This document shows positions 9,054 to 18,225 of a stretch of 64,000 bases of DNA, one piece after another; position 1 is the first letter of the stretch, and each line of letters opens with the position of its first letter. Location: assembly GCF_000008765.1 (NCBI RefSeq), contig NC_003030.1, forward strand, positions 3,754,001 through 3,818,000. The letters run 5' to 3'. Both the position numbers and the translations under genes were made by a program. The stretch comes from Clostridium acetobutylicum ATCC 824 (GTDB lineage: Bacteria > Bacillota > Clostridia > Clostridiales > Clostridiaceae). Under the pieces are notes generated by a model. That model was not told the DNA's origin and did not search any database. It saw only the letters and a program-made list of their open reading frames with translations.

Positions 9054-10331
9054 CTACGGCAAAATTCTCTTTTTATCTCTTACAAAGAAAGCAGCTTCTC
9101 TTATATTATCTAAGTTTAACAGTTTGATCGTTATCCTTTCAAGTCCAATGGCAAGCCCACCATGAGGTGGCATTCCAAACTTAAATACATCAAGATAACT
9201 TTTAAAACTTTCTACTTTAAGTCCCTTATCAAGCATGCTTTGTCTTAACATATCATAATCATTTATTCTCTGTCCACCGGTTGTAATCTCCATACCTCTA
9301 AAAATCAAGTCAAAGCTGTGAGTTAAATTTTTTCCACATGGCATTGTATACATAGGTCTCTTATCTTTTGAATAGTGTGTTAAAAATACAAAGTCAGAAT
9401 TATATTTTTCTTTTACAAATCTTCCGATAAGCTCTTCCCCTTCATGATCTATATCTGTAGTAAGCTCCTTCTTATTGTACACTTCTCTCAATATAGTGAT
9501 AGCTTCATTAAGAGGCATTATTGGTACTTCTTGTATTGTAGGTATTTCCACCTTTAAAAGCTCAATGCTCTTACTACACTTTTGCCTTACATTTTGAAAA
9601 ATATATTTTAAAAGCTCAATCTCGAACCTTATTAAATCCATTTCATCATTTATAAATCCCATCTCTAAGTCCATGCTTATATATTCATTCAAATGTCTTT
9701 TAGTATCATGACTTTCAGCTCTATATACATGACCTATTTCAAAAACCCTTTCATAACCGGCTGCCACCATCATCTGTTTATAAAATTGTGGACTTTGAGC
9801 GAGATATGCCTCCTTATCAAAATACTTAAGTTTAAATAATTCAGTTCCACCTTCTGCTCCTTCAGAAACTATCTTAGGAGTGTATATTTCAGTAAAACCA
9901 TTTTTAACTAAAAACTCAGAAAAACCATGTGCTATTTCTGTTTCTATTTTAAATACAGAGTTTACTCTGCTGTTTCTCATACTGAGAATTCTATTTTCTA
10001 TAAGAGTATCTATATTTAATTCCATATCCTCCTTATTTATTTCAATTGGAATCTTCTCTAAAGCTTTTGATAATGTTTTAATGCTATTTACTTGAATCTC
10101 AAACCTACCCTCATTCTCTTTAACGATACCCTCTATCTCTACTACACTTTCTAATTTAAGTTCTTTAACATCTATTTTCTTTGCATCCACAACACATTGA
10201 ATTATTCCTGTTCTATCCCTTAATAATACGAACGCTATTTTCCCTAGCTTTCTTAGCTTGTGCACCCACCCTTGAAGCTTAACTACTTCTTCTAATTTTT
10301 TTTCAGTTTCATTTACTAAGCATCTTTCCAT
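9054..10331 (-). CDS. aspS: aspartyl-tRNA synthetase, archaeal type, probably non-discriminating
   Basis: 425 residues. An N-terminal OB-fold anticodon domain (LQGWVHKLRKLGKIAFVLLRD) is followed by a class II catalytic core (motif 2 FEIGHVYRAESHDTKRHLNEY; motif 3 GLAIGLERITIKLLNL) ending RDKKRILP. That ending and the short length are those of the archaeal/eukaryotic AspRS group, not the roughly 590-residue bacterial type. The His in GWVH is the residue I associate with non-discriminating enzymes that also charge tRNA-Asn for GatCAB amidation. The start is the ATG at 10331 (AGGAGG 8 nt upstream); an in-frame ORF reaching 10493 only reads through the T-box leader. Confidence 0.88.
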   Translation of the reverse strand: MERCLVNETEKKLEEVVKLQGWVHKLRKLGKIAFVLLRDRTGIIQCVVDAKKIDVKELKLESVVEIEGIVKENEGRFEIQVNSIKTLSKALEKIPIEINKEDMELNIDTLIENRILSMRNSRVNSVFKIETEIAHGFSEFLVKNGFTEIYTPKIVSEGAEGGTELFKLKYFDKEAYLAQSPQFYKQMMVAAGYERVFEIGHVYRAESHDTKRHLNEYISMDLEMGFINDEMDLIRFEIELLKYIFQNVRQKCSKSIELLKVEIPTIQEVPIMPLNEAITILREVYNKKELTTDIDHEGEELIGRFVKEKYNSDFVFLTHYSKDKRPMYTMPCGKNLTHSFDLIFRGMEITTGGQRINDYDMLRQSMLDKGLKVESFKSYLDVFKFGMPPHGGLAIGLERITIKLLNLDNIREAAFFVRDKKRILP

Positions 10332-10353
10332 AAATTTACCTCCTAAATTTTCA

Positions 10354-10388
10354 AAAAATAAAAAATCGCCCCCAAAAGGGACGATTTT
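10354..10388 (-). terminator. T-box terminator 2
   Basis: Minus-strand hairpin AAAATCGTCCC/GGGGCGATTTT (one G-U pair) followed by a long T run, directly upstream of aspS. Its 5' arm CGTCCCT is the part that pairs with AGGG and GCG of the second T-box sequence (10392-10405) in the antiterminator. Confidence 0.9.
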
Positions 10389-10423
10389 AAACGCGGTACC
10401 ACCCTGATTAATCAATTTATTTA

Positions 10424-10465
10424 AAATAAAAAAAGCCTCCACTCCAGTAAGGAGTGAAGGCTTTT
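10424..10465 (-). terminator. T-box terminator 1
   Basis: 15-bp minus-strand stem (10465-10451 with 10445-10431, 5-nt loop, one G-U pair) followed by TTTTTTTATTTT. Its 5' arm carries the CAC and TCCT that pair with the first T-box motif in the alternative antiterminator. Confidence 0.9.
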
Positions 10466-10679
10466 CACGGTGCCATCCTTTATTTAAAATCAAATAAATT
10501 GACTCTCTTTATCATTTTAACGGTAGAAACCGTATTATCCTAATAATTTCAGATAATATGCTCCGAGATGTCTTTCAGCTTGATATTTTACTTGGGCTCA
10601 CACCATTTCCCAATTCGCTTATAAAACTTATCAAATTTACTTTTCTCTTCTTCGCATCTATAAACTTTATTTTTATACG

Positions 10680-10708
10680 ATTATATACCCAATACATAGC
10701 TATGTCAA
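10680..10708 (-). promoter_or_regulatory. promoter of the aspS T-box leader
   Basis: Consensus sigma-A promoter on the minus strand: TTGACA (10708-10703), 17-nt spacer, TATAAT (10685-10680). Predicted start near 10673, giving a leader of about 340 nt. Confidence 0.92.
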
Positions 10709-10780
10709 CATATTTGTAATTTTCTTATTTATATTGTATTATTTGTATTAAAAGTAATTATATACTTAGGGGGTATTTTT

Positions 10781-12136
10781 ATGAAAAAAATTATGGTCTC
10801 TATTGCTCTTTTACTTACTATCATTTTAGGACTTTCTTTTAATGTAAAGGCTAGTGAGGTTAACTGGGACAGATCCTACTGGGATAGCCTGGATTGTGGC
10901 ATATACTGGTATGGTATGGACAACAAACCTTACAAGTTCGTTTCAGGTCAAACCAACCCAGCCTTTGACCCTTCCAAACCAACTATAATATACATACACG
11001 GTTGGCAGCCTGAATATTATCTATTAAGGCATAGAGAGTCTTTTTACATTTACGGGAAAGATACTGCAGACGACTGGATAAAAAAAGGTTGGAACGTTGG
11101 TGTATTCTACTGGAATCAATTTTCTGACGAAATAGGTGTTTTAGATGCAGAAGCCAAAATATGGACAACAAAAGGTCCTCAGGGAATGCGTTGGAGAAAG
11201 GGAGATGGTTCATACGAGACTGTAAATACGGTAAACATTCCTGCCTCTCAACTTTTGTATCAAAAATATGTACAAGCTATGAAAGATTATAGAGGAAATG
11301 AAATTAGAATTGCAGGACATTCCCTTGGAAGCCAAATGGCTATTTTACTTACACAACAAATAAGCGATAATGTAGACTCCGGAAACATTCCCCATGAACT
11401 TTTGCCTAAAAGAGTCGCACTTTTAGATCCCTATTTCTCGAATTTAGGTAAACCATATCTAGGTTTTAAATGGACCGGAGAAGTTTGCAGAGGCTATGTG
11501 CAAAATTTAATAAGCACTAAAAATATTCCATTTGAATTATATACTTCTTCCGATTTAACTCGTGGAATTGCTGGGGATGATAATATTGGCCTTCAAAAAA
11601 TGTGTGCAACTTCTTACATGAAGCCTACTTTTTATAATGATCTTCAACAAATAGAAAGACACTACGCTGCAAAATACAACTACTTTTCTTCTATTGCTTC
11701 AAATCCTCCTCTTGAATATGCCAATAATCAATTGACTGGAAACATATCTGCTTCAGCTTCAACACCAACTTCCAGAATAGCTGAAATGATGGGACCAGAC
11801 TATCATTGGATTCAAATTGGTGGAAATGCAACTACTGATACAAATGATGATATTTATGAAAAGCATGTTGACAGTACAAATTATTTCCCGGTAAATGATT
11901 TGACGCTTAACTGTGATAAAACTTCAATTGCAACTGGTGAATATACTTCAATAAAAACAACTATAGCTCCCGAGAACGCTACAGACAAAATTATAATGTG
12001 GAAATCCTCAAATGATAATATAGCTAAAGTTTGTGTTGATGGAATTGTTGAAGGTATAAGTCCTGGAAATGCTACTATTACAGCTACAACAACAAATAAC
12101 ATTACAAAAACAATTAGTATTATAGTTTATAAATAA
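10781..12136 (+). CDS. secreted lipase-like alpha/beta hydrolase with C-terminal Big2 domain
   Basis: 451 residues. A signal peptide (to about residue 25, cut near VKAS) precedes an alpha/beta-hydrolase domain of triacylglycerol-lipase type: oxyanion-region IIYIHGWQPE (about 68-78), nucleophile elbow IAGHSLGSQ (Ser about 182), acid candidate LLDPYFS, and a His candidate in the HYAAKYNYF or HWIQIGG segments. The last 80 residues (LTLNCDKTSIATGEY... KVCVDGIVEGISPGNATITATT) are a bacterial Ig-like Big2 fold, common in clostridial surface or secreted proteins. Extracellular lipase or esterase is likely; the real substrate is unknown. A small frameshifted gene follows 26 nt later. Confidence 0.85.
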   Translation: MKKIMVSIALLLTIILGLSFNVKASEVNWDRSYWDSLDCGIYWYGMDNKPYKFVSGQTNPAFDPSKPTIIYIHGWQPEYYLLRHRESFYIYGKDTADDWIKKGWNVGVFYWNQFSDEIGVLDAEAKIWTTKGPQGMRWRKGDGSYETVNTVNIPASQLLYQKYVQAMKDYRGNEIRIAGHSLGSQMAILLTQQISDNVDSGNIPHELLPKRVALLDPYFSNLGKPYLGFKWTGEVCRGYVQNLISTKNIPFELYTSSDLTRGIAGDDNIGLQKMCATSYMKPTFYNDLQQIERHYAAKYNYFSSIASNPPLEYANNQLTGNISASASTPTSRIAEMMGPDYHWIQIGGNATTDTNDDIYEKHVDSTNYFPVNDLTLNCDKTSIATGEYTSIKTTIAPENATDKIIMWKSSNDNIAKVCVDGIVEGISPGNATITATTTNNITKTISIIVYK

Positions 12137-12162
12137 TAAAATTATAGAAATTGGGTGTTTTA

Positions 12163-12635
12163 ATGATTAGAAAAAAAGTATTTATTCCTTTAATTATAGT
12201 ATTTTGCATTGTCGTATTGGTAGGTGGAGTTTACTATGGTTTCTCTAAACATAATAATTCCGTTCAAAATAAAGTGACAAATTTAAATGCCTAAAATTTA
12301 CACAGAATAGTACCAATGCTAATGATAAAATAGTTTTTGTACAGTTTCAAGGTACAAGAACCATAAAAAATATATATGCTAAGAAGGCATCTACAATAAC
12401 AATAAAATGCAAACCAAGTATTAGTTCAGGAAATGCTAAACTTTATATTTTAGATTCAAATTACAATATATTGGATACATTTGATTGTAACAATACCGTT
12501 AGTAAGAAATTAACACCATCTAAAAAAGAAAAATATATTTTAAGATTACATGGTGATAAATCAAGTGGTTCTGAAATGATTGAAATATCTTCTTCAGGTA
12601 ATGTAACAATAAAAAACGCAACTATATGGGATTAG
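12163..12635 (+). pseudogene. small exported protein gene broken by a frameshift
   Basis: The ATG at 12163 opens a frame with a short basic start and one membrane or signal segment (IRKKVFIPLIIVFCIVVLVGG), stopping after 43 codons at 12292-12294. A second open frame, shifted by one base, begins right there (CTAAAATTTACACAG from 12291) and continues for 114 codons (LKFTQNSTNANDKIVF ... NATIWD) to 12635. A single-base deletion near 12290 explains both; the rejoined product would be about 158 residues with a beta-rich extracellular domain. No family recognised. It follows the lipase gene and would share its transcript. It could also be a sequencing error. Confidence 0.7.
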
Positions 12636-12650
12636 TACGTTTTTATATAT

Positions 12651-12674
12651 AACCAGAGGTTAATTCCTCTGGTT
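12651..12674. terminator. bidirectional terminator between the lipase unit and topB
   Basis: AACCAGAGG/CCTCTGGTT (9 bp, 6-nt loop) between convergent genes. It overlaps the topB stop codon. Confidence 0.7.
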
Positions 12675-14803
12675 TATTGTGTCTTTGCTATAACAGCACC
12701 ATAATTGTTCATTTTTAATGTATACACCGTTTTCTCTCCACTTTTAGGTTCTATTCCAAAAACATTATACAATACTCTTTCCTTAAGTAATTTCTTTTCT
12801 AAATCTTTGTCAACCTGTATTCCATAATTTTTAAGCGAATCCTTCCAGGTTGTAAACTTACATCCACCTTTCCATTCACTACAGTAGAAAGCTTTTGAAT
12901 TCTCGTATACCTTTCCTCTTTTACAAAATGGACACTCTCCTATAGCCTCAGGAAGTTGTTTGTTCTTTTGAGGAAACTTACTATCATTGTTCTGAAAAAC
13001 TACACTTCGATTTACCTTCACAGATTCTTGTATTATATATTGAACATATCTTTTTATACTTTGCATAAACCTTTCTGAAGCCATTTTACCTTTGGAAATT
13101 GAAGACAAACCTTTTTCCCACTTACCAGTAGTTTCAGGTGATCTCAATTCATATGGTACTATCTCTATTAGCTTCATTCCTTTATCAGTAGGGTGTAGGC
13201 TTTTTCCTTTACGCTGTATGTATCCAACCTGTATTAATCTTTCTATTATTGAGGCTCTAGTAGCTGGTGTACCAAGTCCTCCATCTTTAAGCTGTTCTTT
13301 AAGCTGTTCATCCTCCACAAATCGACCTGCATTTTCCATAGCAGAAAGTAACGAGGCTTCAGTATAAGAGCTTGGTGCCTTGGTCTTTTTAGCTTTAATT
13401 TCGCTATCTTTAACCTGGACACTTTCATTCTTTTTTAACTTAGGAAGCTCATCTGGCTCACTATTTTCATCATCTTTTTCTTTTTTATCATGCTTATAAA
13501 ATTCCATCCATCCAAGCTTTAAAATAGTTTTTCCCTGAGTCAAAAAATTCTCTTCTACAACTTCTGTAACTATTTTGGTTATAGTGTACTCATAGTTAGG
13601 ATAAAAAACACATAAAAATCTTCTAACTATAGCATCATAGACTTTAAGCTCATCCTTAGTTAACGTACTCAAATTTGGTTTTACATCTGTAGGTATTATG
13701 GCATGATGGTCTGTTACTTTGGAATCATCTATAATTCTTTTGCCCATTGGCAATTTAGATAACTTAAGTATTTCTCCGACATATTTGTCGTATGGATTAA
13801 TATTTAATCGTCCAATAGTTTTTTTTATTTTGTTCACCATATCGTGACTTAAATATCTGCTGTCGGTTCTGGGATATGTTACCATCTTTCTTTTCTCGTA
13901 CAAGCTTTGAACTATGTCTAAAGTTTTTTGTGCTGAAAACCCAAACTTCTTATTACAGTCTCTTTGAAGTTCTGTTAAATCATATAAGAGAGGTGGAACT
14001 TGCTTCTTTTTCTTATTTTCAATACTAATAACCTTACCTGTTTGTCCTAAGATTTTTGCCCCCAAATCATCTGCTTTCTTTTTATCCATTATCTTAGATT
14101 CCTTGGTCTCTTTATCAAACCAAGTTCCATTAAAACCCTCGTACTTAGAAACCACTTCCCAATAATCCTTTGGCTCAAAATTATCTATTTCTTTTTGCCT
14201 CTTAACAATTATTGCAAGCGTTGGAGTTTGAACTCTACCAACACTTAAAAGCACATTATACTTTAGGGTATACGCCCTACTAGCATTCATTCCAACAAGC
14301 CAATCTGCTTCTGATCTGCACTTTGCAGAGTGATAAAGGTTATCGTATTCTGTCCCTGGTTTTATTGTCGAAAATCCTTCCTTTATCGCTTCATCAGTCA
14401 TACTTGATATCCAAAGTCTAGAAAATGGCTTTTTACATTCTGCTGCTTCGTATGTATATCTAAAAATAAGTTCTCCCTCTCTTCCAGCATCTGTTGCACA
14501 TATGAGGGACTCCACACTGTTATCATTCATGAGCTTTTTTATTATATTAAACTGCTTCTTTGTGCCATCAATAGGCTTTATTTTCATAACTTCCGGTATT
14601 ATAGGTAATGTATCAAATCTCCATTTTTTATAAATTGCATTGTATTCTTCTGGCTCCCATAAAGTTACCAAGTGTCCTACTGCCCACGTAACAATATATT
14701 TAGCACCAATAAGACATCCTTCACCCCTAGTTTTACATCCAAGCACATTAGCTATATCTCTACCAACTGATGGTTTCTCAGAAATAACCAATATTTTTCT
14801 CAT
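12674..14803 (-). CDS. topB: DNA topoisomerase III (type IA)
   Basis: 709 residues. An N-terminal Toprim domain (LVISEKPSVGRDIA; ATDAGREGELIFRY) is followed by the type IA core with catalytic Tyr310 in TYPRTDSRYLS and the HHAIIPT motif, and a C-terminal zinc-ribbon-like Cys cluster (GECPFCKRGKVY ... FYCSEWKGGC). It relaxes negative supercoils and decatenates replication and recombination intermediates. I chose the ATG at 14803 because MRKILVISEKPSVG is the usual family start; a GTG at 14815 is also in frame. Convergent with the lipase unit. Confidence 0.95.
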   Translation of the reverse strand: MRKILVISEKPSVGRDIANVLGCKTRGEGCLIGAKYIVTWAVGHLVTLWEPEEYNAIYKKWRFDTLPIIPEVMKIKPIDGTKKQFNIIKKLMNDNSVESLICATDAGREGELIFRYTYEAAECKKPFSRLWISSMTDEAIKEGFSTIKPGTEYDNLYHSAKCRSEADWLVGMNASRAYTLKYNVLLSVGRVQTPTLAIIVKRQKEIDNFEPKDYWEVVSKYEGFNGTWFDKETKESKIMDKKKADDLGAKILGQTGKVISIENKKKKQVPPLLYDLTELQRDCNKKFGFSAQKTLDIVQSLYEKRKMVTYPRTDSRYLSHDMVNKIKKTIGRLNINPYDKYVGEILKLSKLPMGKRIIDDSKVTDHHAIIPTDVKPNLSTLTKDELKVYDAIVRRFLCVFYPNYEYTITKIVTEVVEENFLTQGKTILKLGWMEFYKHDKKEKDDENSEPDELPKLKKNESVQVKDSEIKAKKTKAPSSYTEASLLSAMENAGRFVEDEQLKEQLKDGGLGTPATRASIIERLIQVGYIQRKGKSLHPTDKGMKLIEIVPYELRSPETTGKWEKGLSSISKGKMASERFMQSIKRYVQYIIQESVKVNRSVVFQNNDSKFPQKNKQLPEAIGECPFCKRGKVYENSKAFYCSEWKGGCKFTTWKDSLKNYGIQVDKDLEKKLLKERVLYNVFGIEPKSGEKTVYTLKMNNYGAVIAKTQ

Positions 14804-15014
14804 AAGCTTAATCACTCATTTCTAAATTGTATTTACTAGTTTCATCTATTTGCATCATACTTCTATGTTAAACTATCTTATTAAAAACCAACTTAATAAT
14901 AAGTTTTAAAACATTTCCAATCCGTGATTATAACCGTTACTTTATATATTATACAACTTGCAGAAAAAATTTTTCAACGGCGATTTTAACATAGTATATA
15001 AGCCATCTAAAAAA

Positions 15015-15055
15015 TCAAAAAACTGGCAGAGAACTTTTAATTACTCCTTTGCCAG
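15015..15055 (-). terminator. terminator of the fatty-acid operon
   Basis: CTGGCA (minus) pairs with TGCCAG, with an additional GAG/CTC, followed by TTTTTTGATTTTTT. It lies 15 nt past the accA stop. Confidence 0.7.
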
Positions 15056-15070
15056 CATAATTCTTTTATA

Positions 15071-15895
15071 TTAGTTATCTTCATTCTCTATGAACTTTCC
15101 TATTTGCCTAAACTTATTATATCTATTGTCTAGTAATTCATTAATACCAGTGCTTGAAAGTCCTTCGATTGCTTTTTTAAGATTCTCTCTTAGGGCATTT
15201 GCAACCATAGTTATATCATTTTGTGCTCCGCCATCTGGTTCCTTTATAACCTTATCTATTATACCATAACCTTTAAGGTCATCTGCCGTTATCTTCATAA
15301 CCTCTGCAGCCTCTTTAGCTCTGCTTGAATCCTTCCATAATATACTCGCAAAACCTTCTGGCGATAAAAGCGAATACACTGAGTTTTCAAGCATCCAAAC
15401 TTCATCAGCAACTGCCATAGCAAGTGCGCCTCCACTTCCACCTTCGCCTATAACAACAGAAATTACTGGAATCTTCAAGTTCGCCATGCTTATTAAATTC
15501 TTAGCAATAGCTTCTCCCTGCCCTCTCTGTTCCGCTTCCACACCGCAATAAGCTCCTGATGTATCCACAAAACATATTAAAGGCCTATTAAACTTTTCTG
15601 CTTGTTTCATAAGCCTTAAAGCTTTTCTATATCCTTCAGGACTAGGCATTCCGAAATTCCTCTTTATATTTTCGTTTGTGTTTCTTCCCTTTTGCTGACC
15701 TATTACAGTAACTGGCATTCCATTAAATTCTGCAACTCCACCAACAATTGCAGCATCATCTCCAAAAGCTCTGTCGCCATGAAACTCCATAAATGAATCA
15801 AATATTAAATCTATATACTCAAGAGAGGTTGGACGTTCTAACATTCTCGCTATTGTAAGTCTTTGCCACGGAGTTAATTCCTGTGAATTTTCCAT
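15071..15895 (-). CDS. accA: acetyl-CoA carboxylase carboxyltransferase subunit alpha
   Basis: 274 residues with the crotonase-like carboxyltransferase alpha core: [15 protein letters not shown], the oxyanion-type [30 protein letters not shown] segment in two parts, and GAYCG. With AccD it transfers carboxyl from carboxybiotin to acetyl-CoA, giving malonyl-CoA. It is shorter than the E. coli protein because the N-terminal extension is reduced. It is the last gene of the 13-gene fab/acc operon, 16 nt after accD and followed by a terminator. Confidence 0.96.
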   Translation of the reverse strand: MENSQELTPWQRLTIARMLERPTSLEYIDLIFDSFMEFHGDRAFGDDAAIVGGVAEFNGMPVTVIGQQKGRNTNENIKRNFGMPSPEGYRKALRLMKQAEKFNRPLICFVDTSGAYCGVEAEQRGQGEAIAKNLISMANLKIPVISVVIGEGGSGGALAMAVADEVWMLENSVYSLLSPEGFASILWKDSSRAKEAAEVMKITADDLKGYGIIDKVIKEPDGGAQNDITMVANALRENLKKAIEGLSSTGINELLDNRYNKFRQIGKFIENEDN

Positions 15896-15911
15896 TATAT
15901 CAGCGCACCTC

Positions 15912-16769
15912 CTAACTGTGCATTCTTAGGATATTTCCTAAAGTAACTTTTAATTCTTTTCTTTCCACTATCATATCGATAAATCCATGCTTAAATAAGA
16001 ACTCTGAAGTTTGAAAATCAGAAGGAAGTTTTTGATTTATGGTCTGCTCTATAACTCTTCTTCCCGCAAACCCAATAAGAGTTTTAGGCTCAGCTAGTAT
16101 TATATCTCCTAACATAGCAAAGCTTGCTGTGACTCCACCTGTTGTTGGGTCAGTTAAAACCGAAACATATAAAAGTCCCGCTTCATTATGTTTTGCAAGC
16201 GCTGCGCTAGTCTTTGCCATCTGCATCAAAGAAAACATTCCCTCCTGCATTCTCGCTCCACCAGAAGTTGTAAAGATTATTACTGGAAGTTTTCTTTCAG
16301 TCGCCTCTTCTATTGCTCTTGTGATTTTTTCACCAACCACTGAACCCATACTTCCCATCATAAAATTACTATCCATTACTGCTATAACAGTCTTGTATCC
16401 ATTTATGTTTCCGAGTCCTGTAACCACTCCATCTTTTAATCCAGTCTTTTCTTGCATGCTTTTTATCTTAGCTTCATAGTTTGGAAACTCTAATGGATTA
16501 GCTGCCATCATATTTTTATCAAATTCTATAAAAGTTCCTTCGTCAATTATAAATTCTATTCTCTCTCTTGCATTCATTCTAAGATGTGCATTACACTTAG
16601 GACATACTTTAAAGTTATCATCAACATCACTTTTATAAAGAATTTTACCGCACTTTGAACACTTTATCCACATTCCATCAGGTATGGTAGGTTGATTTTC
16701 AACATCATTATTTTCATCCAAGTTTTTACTACTTACAGTAATATACTTTCTCTTCTTAAATAATCCCAC
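15912..16769 (-). CDS. accD: acetyl-CoA carboxylase carboxyltransferase subunit beta
   Basis: 285 residues. The N-terminal zinc ribbon has Cys37, Cys40, Cys56 and Cys59 (WIKCSKCGK ... KVCPKCNA). The carboxyltransferase fold follows ([40 protein letters not shown]). It pairs with AccA; the zinc ribbon is known to bind mRNA and DNA in homologues. The start is a GTG at 16769 with a GGGG-rich Shine-Dalgarno 8 nt upstream. It lies between accC and accA in the operon. Confidence 0.96.
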   Translation of the reverse strand: MGLFKKRKYITVSSKNLDENNDVENQPTIPDGMWIKCSKCGKILYKSDVDDNFKVCPKCNAHLRMNARERIEFIIDEGTFIEFDKNMMAANPLEFPNYEAKIKSMQEKTGLKDGVVTGLGNINGYKTVIAVMDSNFMMGSMGSVVGEKITRAIEEATERKLPVIIFTTSGGARMQEGMFSLMQMAKTSAALAKHNEAGLLYVSVLTDPTTGGVTASFAMLGDIILAEPKTLIGFAGRRVIEQTINQKLPSDFQTSEFLFKHGFIDMIVERKELKVTLGNILRMHS

Positions 16770-16795
16770 GCTTATGCCCCCTCTCTACATGATTT

Positions 16796-18139
16796 TCAAT
16801 GTTTTAATTCTTTTTCTATAAAACTTGTATTATATTTTCCCTTAATAAACTTCTCATTGTTTATTACTTCATACTGGAAGTCTACATTTGTATCAATACC
16901 ATCAATTATGAACTCTCCAAGAGCTCTCTCCATTATATTTATAGCTTCAGCTCTATCCTTGCCATATGCTATAAGCTTTCCAATCATGGAATCATAATTT
17001 GGAGGTATATTGTATCCAGTATATGCTGCGCTATCTAATCTTACTCCAGGTCCACCAGGAACATGGAAGTACTTAATTTCTCCAGGTGATGGCATAAAGT
17101 TCTTTTCAGGATTTTCAGCATTTATTCTACACTCTATTGCATGACCCTTAATTTTTATATCACTTTGATTGAAAGATAATTTATTTCCTGATGCTATTTT
17201 TATCTGCTCTTTAACTAGGTCAACGCCTGTAACCATTTCAGTTATACCATGTTCAACCTGAATTCTTGTATTCATTTCCATGAAGTAATAATTTCCATGC
17301 TTATCTAATAGAAATTCTATGGTTCCAGCATTTTTATAATTTACGGCTTTAGCTGCTCTTACAGCCGCTTCTCCCATCTCACGCCTAAGTTCTTCTGTCA
17401 TAACTGGTGATGGTGCTTCCTCTAAAACTTTTTGGTTTCTTCTTTGAATTGAGCAGTCTCTTTCTCCAAGATAAACTACATTTCCAAAAGAATCTCCTAA
17501 TATTTGAAACTCAACATGTCTAGGTTCTTCTATAAACTTTTCCATATACATTGAATCATCACCAAAGGCTGCTTTAGCTTCGCTTTTAGCATTTCTAAAG
17601 GAACTTATGAGGTCTTTTTCTTCTCTTACAATTCTTATACCTCTTCCGCCTCCACCTGCTGAAGCTTTAAGCATAACAGGATATCCTATTCTAGTTGCCT
17701 CTTTTAAAGCCTGATCTTCACTATCAATAGTTCCTTCACATCCTGGAACTACCGGTACTCCTGCCTTTATCATTATTTCTCTTGCTTTTGCTTTATTTCC
17801 CATGTTTTCAATGGTTTCAGCATCTGGTCCTATAAATGCTATATTACATTCACTGCACATTTTTGCGAACTTACCATTCTCAGATAGAAAACCAAAGCCT
17901 GGATGTATCGCTTGTGCTTTTGTAAGAACTGTAGCACTTATTATATTTCCTATGTTAAGATAGCTATCTTGAGTTTTCGCTGGTCCAACACATACTGCTT
18001 CATCTGCAAGATATACATGCATTGATTCTTTATCTGCCTCAGAATAAATAGCCACTGTCTCTATTCCCATTTCTCTACAGGCTCTTATTATTCTAACTGC
18101 TATCTCTCCCCTATTAGCAATTAAAATTTTACTTATCAT
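16796..18139 (-). CDS. accC: biotin carboxylase subunit of acetyl-CoA carboxylase
   Basis: 447 residues, full length. It starts MISKILIANRGEIAVRI, has the ATP-grasp glycine loop KASAGGGGRGIR, EKFIEEPRHVEFQ, RDCSIQRRNQK and the MEMNTRIQVEH active-site segment. It carboxylates the biotin on AccB using ATP and bicarbonate. A good GGAGAG precedes the ATG. Confidence 0.97.
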   Translation of the reverse strand: MISKILIANRGEIAVRIIRACREMGIETVAIYSEADKESMHVYLADEAVCVGPAKTQDSYLNIGNIISATVLTKAQAIHPGFGFLSENGKFAKMCSECNIAFIGPDAETIENMGNKAKAREIMIKAGVPVVPGCEGTIDSEDQALKEATRIGYPVMLKASAGGGGRGIRIVREEKDLISSFRNAKSEAKAAFGDDSMYMEKFIEEPRHVEFQILGDSFGNVVYLGERDCSIQRRNQKVLEEAPSPVMTEELRREMGEAAVRAAKAVNYKNAGTIEFLLDKHGNYYFMEMNTRIQVEHGITEMVTGVDLVKEQIKIASGNKLSFNQSDIKIKGHAIECRINAENPEKNFMPSPGEIKYFHVPGGPGVRLDSAAYTGYNIPPNYDSMIGKLIAYGKDRAEAINIMERALGEFIIDGIDTNVDFQYEVINNEKFIKGKYNTSFIEKELKH

Positions 18140-18166
18140 ATTATTCTCTCCATTCTTGTTACTGAA

Positions 18167-18199
18167 GGATTACTTAGCTAACACTCGCTTCAGTAATCC
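18167..18199. repeat. inverted repeat between accC and fabZ
   Basis: GGATTACT and AGTAATCC (8 bp) enclose a 17-nt loop inside the only sizeable gap of the fab operon. There is no T run, so it is more likely an mRNA stability or processing hairpin than a terminator. Confidence 0.4.
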
Positions 18200-18225
18200 T
18201 AGAATTTCAAAATTTACTTTAGAAG

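Larger units (their letters stand above)
10354..10672 (-). ncRNA. T-box riboswitch leader of aspS with two antiterminator/terminator modules
   Basis: The leader has one stem I region (about 10560-10660) with the AGAAGAG, AGTA and distal GGTGTGAGCCC motifs. It is followed by two complete decision modules. Module 1: AGGATGGCACCGTG (10466-10479), where AGGA/TCCT and GTG/CAC form the antiterminator around the UGGCACC bulge, then terminator 1. Module 2: AGGGTGGTACCGCG (10392-10405), then terminator 2. T-boxes sense uncharged tRNA: the specifier triplet reads the anticodon and the bulge UGGN pairs with the NCCA end. Specificity should be Asn or Asp from context. I could not assign the specifier with certainty; a GAC triplet sits at 10572-10570. 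Confidence 0.9.

Noticed and set aside
10332-10493. In-frame N-terminal extension of the AspRS gene
   Set aside because: It reads through both T-box motifs and both terminators; the family start and a strong ribosome-binding site are at 10331.
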